From: Candidula unifasciata
Lineage: Eukaryota > Mollusca > Gastropoda > Stylommatophora > Geomitridae
Assembly: GCA_905116865.2 (NCBI GenBank)
Contig: CAJHNH020000558.1
Span: 1,297,366-1,361,365, forward strand
Direction: 5' to 3'
Length of the DNA: 64,000 bases
Part shown: positions 57,715 to 64,000 of the stretch, in pieces
Layout: each line of letters opens with the position of its first letter
Numbering within the stretch: the first letter of the stretch is position 1
The notes under the pieces: generated by a model
The model's database searches: none
The model's input: only the letters and a program-made list of their open reading frames with translations
Told to the model about the DNA's origin: nothing
Position numbers and translations under genes: made by a program

Positions 57715-58370
57715 CCTCATAATTTGTGATGGACGAACGATCAAACGAACGAAGATTAGCCGGTGTAATTTAAAACGGTAGAGGCCTCTAGGATTTAGAT
57801 ACCTTGGGGCCTCATCAAATGTAAATCTGATCCTTCGTAAATGTCTTAAAAGTGTGTTTCAGAGAAATTAGAGACAGACTAATTTAATTGCCGGGGACAA
57901 TGAAAGTAGGTTGAATGCTCTCGCCCTCTACTTTATCTTGATCTCCATCGCTGCCGCATATATGGCAGAAACCCCACCGAGGAGCCAGCACAACATGAGC
58001 CCTCCGTCTTCAAGTTTCTATTGCATGCCTTCGTTTCCTTACCTCGCCAGTGTCACATTTCATTGCATATTTTATTATTCTCTGTTCGTCTCGTTTACTT
58101 TTACTGATTGTTGCATTAAATAAAATAAATGCACATAAATCTAACCGCCAATGTGACTGTTAAATTAAACATTCTAGCAACGGTTGAAATTTAACCCGTG
58201 TAGCGGTCACTGTTTGGGAGGAGTTAACAGTTGATTTAAAATGAACACCCAAAATACAGGAAGGCGTTAAGTCTTTATTGTACAGATTTTTATTTTCAGA
58301 CCACGTACACTGGACTTAACTACACGTTGATTAAATAAGGGACACTAATGTTTGTTGATTTAAAAATCCT
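57715..58370. other. No gene recognised
   Basis: GCGGTCACTGTTTGGGAGGA and neighbouring sequence match nothing else here. No coherent coding. Confidence 0.4.
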
Positions 58371-58374
58371 ATCC

Positions 58375-58510
58375 CGGCTGTCGTCGGCGGCCCAATATAA
58401 TCTAACGGTTAAACAGGGCTTCCTGGACTTGTGCCCGGGGGATACATATCTGAATCGTGGCTCTTTAGGTCACCGGCTGTTTATCACTGGTTGTGTGGTC
58501 ATTGTGAGGG
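58375..58510 (+). repeat. SINE-like repeat, family B, degenerate
   Basis: Weak match only: AGGGCTTCCTGGACTTG, GGTCACCGGCTGTTTATCAC and TTGTGTGGTCATTGTGAGG parallel the right half of the family. Confidence 0.4.
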
Positions 58511-58534
58511 TCACTCACTGGAATGAACAGCAGT

Positions 58535-58700
58535 TTGGCTGGTTATTTGGTTGATTGGTTGGCTAGTTGGCTTGTTGCTTGGTTGTGTCGTTGGTTGGTT
58601 AGCTGGCTGGTTTGTTGGCTGATTATCTGGTTAGTTGGTTGGTTGACTGGTTGGCTGGCTAGTTGGTTGTATGATTGATTGGTTGGTTGGTTGGTATCAA
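58535..58700. repeat. Imperfect (GGTT)n/(GGCT)n repeat
   Basis: GGTTGGTTGGCTAGTTGGCT-type units over about 165 bases. Confidence 0.85.
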
Positions 58701-58923
58701 TTCCAACTCCACGGCGAACGGATTGCCCCATAATTACATCGTTCCTGTATCCGCGAAAACCACACGAAATGCCTACCACGACGATTTTACTAAACGGCAG
58801 CGTATTTTAAATAACCACAGAAGTCTGTTACTGTTTGTCACATTTTCCCAACAGCCGTTTAACATTTGTTTTCTATTTATGGTCGTCTAACATTTGTTTT
58901 CTGTCGTCTGTGCTGTTCAACAG

Positions 58924-59034
58924 GTAAACACCTCGCTTCAACAGCCTTCCAGTTTTTGGACAGTTACCTGTCTGATGACGAAGGCACGGAAAGCCTTGTC
59001 GAGAGCCCGCCTCTATCTCCAGGAGGACTGAAAG
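58924..59034 (+). CDS. Host gene, exon 6: acidic, Ser/Pro segment
   Basis: The acceptor is GTGCTGTTCAACAG (to 58923) and the donor AAAG|GTAAAT at 59035. Phase 1 on both sides, so exon 5's last base joins to make Gly. Encodes GKHLASTAFQFLDSYLSDDE, then GTESLVESPPLSPGGLK (residues 525-561 of the model). SYLSDDEGTES has the look of a casein-kinase-type acidic serine cluster, and PPLSPGG of a proline-directed site. A 111-nt exon (37 codons) in phase 1 could be skipped without a frameshift. Separated from exon 5 by a 19.8-kb intron holding the LTR element. Confidence 0.8.
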
Positions 59035-59039
59035 GTAAA

Positions 59040-59870
59040 TAGGACTAATTTTAATTCTCTTGAAGTGTAGTGTTTTTTTTTAGTTGTGTGTGTTTATGTG
59101 TGTATACATAAGAAGCTAAATTGCAAGTACCAAGGAGCAAAATATGTGTGGAGATTTTGCTCTACTTGGGAAAGCAAATTATGATGATGATGATGATAAC
59201 GATGATGATTCATTCTGTAATACAGGGTCGACCTCGAAAACATACTTCTTATCAACAATATCATGAATCGGTAATTGAAATACATCAGCCATAATAGAAA
59301 CTAATATAATGTAGGATATGTCAGGGAAAAAAAAGTTTACAAACCAATTTCATAAGTTATCAAGACCATATGAACACATCTATGAAATTGCTACATAGAT
59401 CATTCAGTAAAGTCTGGCAGATCGACGAAATACGAGAAGACTGTAGTGAGGACGTCTTGTCATCCCCGCCCCCCCCCTTTTTTTCTCTCTCTCTCTCCCC
59501 CCCCCCCCCCCCCCCCCAACCACCACCACCAAAAAAAAAATACTGTGATCTGCAGGAGTGGGGAAACTATAGAGGAATTGTGTTGCGGTAAGTTCCTGGA
59601 AAATATTAAGTAGGATTATTTTAGAAAGACTAAACGATGGCAAAAAGGTAAAAGTTGAACATACGTGTTTTCGGCCAAACAGATCCTCCACAGAATAGAC
59701 AGCCACACTACGCTTAACAAAAGAGCAGAACATATAATGGAATTCCACACTTTACATTGAATTCATAGACTAAAAAATTGCTTTTCACAACATTGATAAA
59801 GAAGGAAAAAAAAAATGATAAAGAATCTCCGGAAATTGATGAGGCACTATGGGATCATATTGAAAATTAT
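59040..59870. other. Intron sequence with a poly(C) tract
   Basis: CTCTCTCTCTCTC then about 22 C at 59494-59517, followed by ACCACCACC and poly(A). TGATGATGATGATGATAACG near 59183. No gene. Confidence 0.5.
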
Positions 59871-59877
59871 TAACTTA

Positions 59878-60115
59878 GTGTTAGTTGCGTATCCTTTAAA
59901 GGACGTTGCAGAACCAAACCCAACAGCCCCTGGCTGTTGTGTGGGTTTTCTAGGCAAATTTATGTCCAGTTGTTTGCCATTGCTTCCTGGACGGTCGGCT
60001 TTCTTGATACCACTGTCGAAACCAACGCAAGGCGCATGGACCGCAGCTGAGATCGAACCCGGCATCCCGGCATTGCGAAGCGTTCGCATCGACTTAGCCA
60101 CAAAGCCGACTTAAA
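59878..60115 (-). repeat. tRNA-derived SINE, family D (full copy)
   Basis: On the minus strand: head GTCGGCTTTGTGGCTAAGTC, then GATGCGAACGCTTCGCAATG and B-box CCGGGTTCGATCTC. The tail side reads TTAGTTGCGTATCCTTTAAA on the + strand. Matches 11145-11362 and 18490-18560. Confidence 0.85.
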
Positions 60116-60329
60116 CTTAGTAAAGACATGAAATGTCGAGCTTTTCATGAAGATGAACTTACGGATACATTTAAATAATTGGTAGTTGTGCGACATGAAT
60201 GTTTATAGTCGCGTCTAGTATTTCTACTGACATTAGACTGGATTATGAAGATAGCAACCGTTAAGACCAGGAATGGAATTCGCTGTACTTCTAACAGCTT
60301 GATTACATGGACTTGCTGATAATATTTCT

Positions 60330-60755
60330 CTTCTATTCTACTCATCCTGTGAGACCTGGACACTTACTAAACAAGCGGAACAGCGCATAAATGCATTTGA
60401 ATATAAATGTTACAGACAGGTTCTAAGAATATCTTGGGTAAAGAAAAGAACAAATGCATCCATACTTCAAGAGCTGAATATTGAAGAGGGTTGGCTAGTA
60501 AAGACAATAAAACAAAGAAAATTGAAATATTTTGGTCACTTGAAACGTCATGGAAGTCTAGAGAGAACAATAATGGAGGGGTATATGCCTGGGAAGAGAG
60601 GAAGAGGAAGGCCAAGGAGAAGATGGGTGCAAGATGTGGCAGATGATCTCCAGATGGGTGTATCAGACGCAGGATATCTTGCTCAGGATAGGAAGGTTTT
60701 CCAGAGGGTTGTTATGGCAGCGAGGTTCCGCGAGGGACATGCTACTGAATGAATG
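60330..60755 (+). pseudogene. LINE ORF2 C-terminal region (family A), best-preserved copy
   Basis: Open from about 60346 to the stop at 60750: CETWTLTKQAEQRINAFEYK, CYRQVLRISWVKKRTNASIL, LNIEEGWLVKTIKQRKLKYF, GHLKRHGSLERTIMEGYMPG, KRGRGRPRRRWVQDVADDLQ and AQDRKVFQRVVMAARFREGH. The C-terminus is intact and followed by a (TGAA)n tail (ACTGAATGAATGAATGAATT), a plausible LINE 3' end. Everything upstream (endonuclease, RT) is missing, as in a 5'-truncated insertion. Confidence 0.9.
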
Positions 60756-60759
60756 AATG

Positions 60760-61085
60760 AATTCTACTCATGGATTCAGATTAAGATAAATTAAATACAT
60801 TTGGTGCGAGATCACAACAACAAAGTCTATTATCTATACAAGAAAGACATAGAAAATAAGAATAAACTAGGCAAATAGTAATGTGGTTTGTTCTTATTAT
60901 ATCCTACTCTAAGATGTGGTAGCATACATCTGTTTGGATAGTAATGAAGATAAAGATAGGGAACTGATAGCAATAATAAAATACAAATGCAGAAGGCAAG
61001 AGAAGCTTTCATAGCATTAGTAAATTTGTATAGAGAGGAAACATGGAGAACAAGTAAAATTATTAATAATAAACTACAAACATTC
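60760..61085. other. Intron sequence, no gene recognised
   Basis: AT-rich; short frames only. Confidence 0.4.
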
Positions 61086-61089
61086 ATTC

Positions 61090-61440
61090 TGCCTGCGCAG
61101 AATACGGGATATTAAGAAGTGTGAAAGAATTACTAATTTATGCTTTGGAGAAGACTTAAGTTCCAGTGGACAAGAGGTGAAGAAAAGACACTGACAACGT
61201 TGGATAGGACATACATTGAGATATCCTGAGAAAAATATAACTAGAATAGCTTTGCACTGGAACCCACAGGGACATAGAGACAAAGGCTGGCCAAAACACC
61301 CATGTAGGAGAGAGCTGGCGTTAAAAAGCCTGGGGAGGACACTGGGTGGGCTGCACGCAAAAGCGAAGAATAGAACGACTTGGTGTGACCTGGCTGAGTG
61401 CTGACGTTCCACTGGGGGATAGACGAAGAAGGCTCAAAGA
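61090..61440 (+). pseudogene. LINE ORF2 tail (family D), copy 1
   Basis: GCGCAGAATACGGGATATTA, then WIGHTLRYPEKNITRIALHW and NPQGHRDKGWPKHPCRRELA, with KNRTTWCDLAEC before a stop. The order 'RWIGHxLRxPxxxIxxxALxWNPQGxRxxGRPxxTWRR' is the conserved end of a LINE ORF2. Confidence 0.8.
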
Positions 61441-61517
61441 TCATACTTCAAGTTACAGACGCTTTGGAATACGAAGTAATGTGGTAACAACTGCTCGGGA
61501 CTAATAGAATTAAAGGG

Positions 61518-61543
61518 GCGCGGGGGGGGGGGGGGGGGGGGGT
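61518..61543. repeat. Poly(G) run
   Basis: CGCG then an uninterrupted G run of about 22 bases. Confidence 0.9.
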
Positions 61544-61589
61544 TATGGATGTTGGCGTTTTCTTGCACAAGTTTTTGAGTTGAAAGAAA

Positions 61590-61920
61590 ACTAAACGAGT
61601 TCCAGTGACCAAGAGGTGAAGACAAGACGCCGGTGTTGGATAGGACACATGTTGAGAAAACCTGACAACAAAAAAACTAGAATGTCTTTGCATTGGAACC
61701 CATAGAGGCATAGAAATAAAGGAAGAAACCCCCCCCCCCCCCCCCCCCCCTCCCCCCTCCCCCCGAAAAAAAAACATGAAGAAGGGAGCTAGAAGTTAAA
61801 AAGATCAGGAAGACATGGTGAGAGAGCTGCATGCGATAGCGAAAGATAGAACAACTTGGTGTGAGTTGGTTACGGGTCTATGCCCCATTGGGTGTTGGAA
61901 AGGCAGAAACAGAAAAAGAA
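61590..61920 (+). pseudogene. LINE ORF2 tail (family D), copy 2, split by poly(C)
   Basis: GTTCCAGTGACCAAGAGGTG, TGTTGGATAGGACACATGTT, GTCTTTGCATTGGAACCCAT and AGATAGAACAACTTGGTGTG. A C-rich run of about 40 bases (61728-61764) interrupts the GRPxxTWRR region. Confidence 0.75.
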
Positions 61921-62100
61921 GAAAAAGGTTTTGAGTTTTGCGGCTAGCGGTTTAGAAAAAGTATTATATATTCATGGACATACGCGCCTATAGCCATAAA
62001 TGCTTCTTTTTTAGTGTGCAGCATTAACATATATCCTGAATCTTGCATGTATTAATTTTTTTTATGTTTTTAAAAAAAAATTTTGTCTTTTTCCACGCAG

Positions 62101-62117
62101 CTGGAAAAGTCTACTAA
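62101..62117 (+). CDS. Host gene, last coding exon
   Basis: The acceptor has a strong tract, TTTGTCTTTTTCCACGCAG (to 62100). The exon supplies two bases of a split codon (Ala), then GKVY and TAA at 62115-62117. The protein would end SPGGLKAGKVY. The chain of phases from 20541 to here is unbroken. No AATAAA is seen soon after; an ATTAAA lies at 62554, beyond a SINE. The 3' UTR end is therefore unknown. The exon is short, so its identification rests on phase, acceptor strength and the immediate stop. Confidence 0.6.
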
Positions 62118-62219
62118 ATCCTCAAGAGACAGATGTCAAGTTGTTCATCCGAGGACAGCTAGTGAAAGCCTGCGATTAATTTTTTTTTCTCCAGAGAATG
62201 AAATGAGTGGGAGGGAGTC

Positions 62220-62542
62220 GTGTTAGCGCAGGGGATGTCATGCTTGTTTACTGGCTTGGTACTCGTATGTTCAACCACCCAGAGTTAATTACCCTTTTCC
62301 ACGCCTCTAGACGTATAGTGCGTATAGTGCAAGACCTGTATTTTTATAGACCTCGGTGATTGATGTTGTCAACACGACTCCTATCGCCTTTACTTTCCAG
62401 AACTTTACCTGGCACTCATATTAGACTGGATCGAAATGGGAGCCAAGGTTACTTTTGAAAAATTCTGCCTCTGTTCGGATTTAAACCCACGAACTCCGGT
62501 TCCGCATGCAGGCGTCTGGCCGCTACACCCGGGAGGAGGGCG
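62220..62542 (-). repeat. tRNA-headed SINE, family C
   Basis: On the minus strand the head is GGGTGTAGCGGCCAGACGCC with B-box GTGGGTTTAAATCCGAAC. The core CGTGTTGACAACATCAATCA follows and the end is CTAGAGGCGTGGAAAAGGG. A full-length relative of 31870-32170. Confidence 0.75.
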
Positions 62543-62770
62543 GGGTTGTAATAATTAAAACAATTGTAATACTTTTTCAACGTAGACAAAGCCTAAACAT
62601 GAAGACTAAGAAATGTTATGAAAAAGGAAATGGGGTCAGTGTAAAATTAAGCACACCGCCCATTGAGTGCTTATTGCTCTTTAAACATTATCACACGGAT
62701 GACGTAATACCACATCTCTCGAGACGTGTAAAGGGGCCCTTTTTATAATTTTACTTATATTATTATTATC

Positions 62771-62978
62771 CGTCGTCCCCATGTAGGATGCAAATTTTCC
62801 TTATTTGAAGCCCCACCCTCGCTTTTGACGGTGGTCCTGAATATAGCCGGGACATGAATGTGGCCACAACGGCTGAAAGGGGTTTCTGGGACCTCTCCAC
62901 GGGTGATCCTTGTCCGCCTAGTGGCACTTTGTGTCACCGGGTGTTTATCGCTTGTGTGATGTCCTGGTGATGTACAAC
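62771..62978 (+). repeat. SINE-like repeat, family B
   Basis: GTCGTCCCCATGTAGGATGC at the left, GGGACCTCTCCACGGGTGAT, GTCACCGGGTGTTTATCGCT and GATGTCCTGGTGATGTACAA at the right. Confidence 0.9.
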
Positions 62979-63199
62979 AAGCAAGCAATTTTACTTTTTT
63001 GACATTGATTGTCCCTACACGTGACAAGAAAGGTCATAATTCTGGGGGTGCGAGAAATATTTTTATGCTTGACCTGTTTTCAGGAATCTAGTGCACATAA
63101 ATCTCTAGGACAGAAGAATGTATCCATAATATAAAACTAGTGTCTTTATAAATAGGGTTTTTCGCAACAACAAAAAATTTCAATACTTACCCTCTAGGA

Positions 63200-63345
63200 C
63201 CACTTCTTCTACTTCTACTTCTTACTCTTCTTCTTCTTCTTCTTCTTCTTCTTCTTCTTCTTCTTCTTCTTCTTCTTCTTCTTCTTCTTCTTCTTCTTCT
63301 TCTTCTTCTTCTTCTTCTTCTTCTTCCTCCTCCTACTCTTCTTGA
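63200..63345. repeat. (CTT)n microsatellite
   Basis: About 35 uninterrupted CTT units with imperfect ACTTCTACTTCT and CCTCCTACTC edges. Confidence 0.97.
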
Positions 63346-63600
63346 TCATCATCATCTGCGTTGTCTTAAAACGGTAGTTGGCATGTTGTGCTAGGCTGCG
63401 ATTTTTACACCTTCTGATCTTCTTACACCTTCTATCTCTTCAAGAATGTGTCCAGGACAGGGCCATCTTCTGTCTTATAACAAATTATATACTAGCGGCT
63501 GCCCAGATATTTTTTGTTCGCTCCACTTGAATTCATCCCCTCCTGTTTTATTATCTACTAAGTGTTAAGATCAAAATAATCCTTTTTTTCCACACCAGTG

Positions 63601-64000
63601 GTGCTTCTGGGGTACGATACTAGATGCATTTGTTTATAGACTAATCAGAACTCCTTGGGTTATACGGTGCTTCTGGCGTACGATACTAGACGCATTTGTT
63701 TATAGACTAATAAGAACTCCACACCTTGGGTGATATGGTGCTTCTGGCGTACAATACTAGACGCATTTGGTTATAGACCAATCAGAAATCCTTGGGTGAT
63801 ATGGTGTCTGGGTCAAAATAGACGCATTTGTTATAGACCAAACAGAATCCCTTGGGGGTAGGGCTTTTGCGTCCCTACAGAGCATTTTGTTTATAGACCA
63901 AACAAAACTCCTTTGGGGGAAAGGGCTTTTGGGTACAATATAGACGCATTGTTTAAACCCGTCAAACTCCTTGGGTATTGGTGCCTTTTGGCGTACAATT
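63601..64000. repeat. ~66-bp tandem satellite running off the window end
   Basis: GTGCTTCTGGGGTACGATAC, then ATTTGTTTATAGACTAATCA and AACTCCTTGGGT repeat from 63601, 63667, 63738, 63804, about 63862 and 63924. The last three units have many single-base losses and homopolymer changes. Confidence 0.9.

Overview
This window is intronic and intergenic DNA from an invertebrate animal. One spliced host gene lies in a dense field of transposon remnants and simple repeats. The SINE, LINE, hAT, mariner, Penelope-like and Ty3/gypsy remnants, the long introns and the heavy microsatellite load suggest a lophotrochozoan, perhaps a gastropod mollusc. That is inference; nothing here is species-diagnostic.

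Host gene (+ strand). Six exons chain with matching splice phases: 20541-20661, 23315-23474, 36308-36409, 37965-39143, 58924-59034 and 62101-62117 (stop TAA at 62115). A candidate first exon ends at 7905: ATG at 7895, in-frame stop 25 bases upstream, GTAAGT donor, and the phase needed by 20541. With it the CDS is 1701 nt (566 aa). Without it, the six exons are the 3' part of a larger gene, for example the cytoplasmic tail of a membrane receptor. I do not recognise the protein. It is low-complexity, basic at its start, and carries seven YxxP motifs in four stretches, which suggests a tyrosine-phosphorylated docking protein for Crk/Nck-type SH2 adaptors. Introns reach 19.8 kb.

Layout. 0-7 kb: a 70-bp satellite interrupted by a LINE piece, a 530-bp tandem duplication, and a 2.2-kb hAT-type element (3907-6113) holding two LINE fragments. 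7-20 kb: candidate exon 1, a promoter-like motif cluster (10190-10399), SINEs, a 2-kb 26-bp minisatellite (12.7-14.7 kb) and mariner relics. 20-37 kb: exons 2-4, a 668-bp tetranucleotide ladder (25175-25842) and a 2.5-kb purine tract (27117-29614). 37-47 kb: the large exon 5, then a 6.68-kb LTR retrotransposon (40245-46924, minus strand) inserted into a (TCTG)n array. 47-64 kb: a (GAAA)n tract, many LINE and SINE copies, exons 6-7, and a 66-bp satellite of declining quality at the window end.

The LTR element is the best-preserved mobile element. Its two LTRs are nearly identical and TG..CA-ended, it has a 5-bp target duplication, and one long open frame encodes zinc knuckle, protease and integrase. 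The integrase precedes the start of the RT region; most of RT and all RNase H are deleted and gag is frameshifted. The other elements are fragments. No prokaryotic genes, CRISPR arrays, rRNA genes or convincing functional tRNA genes were seen.
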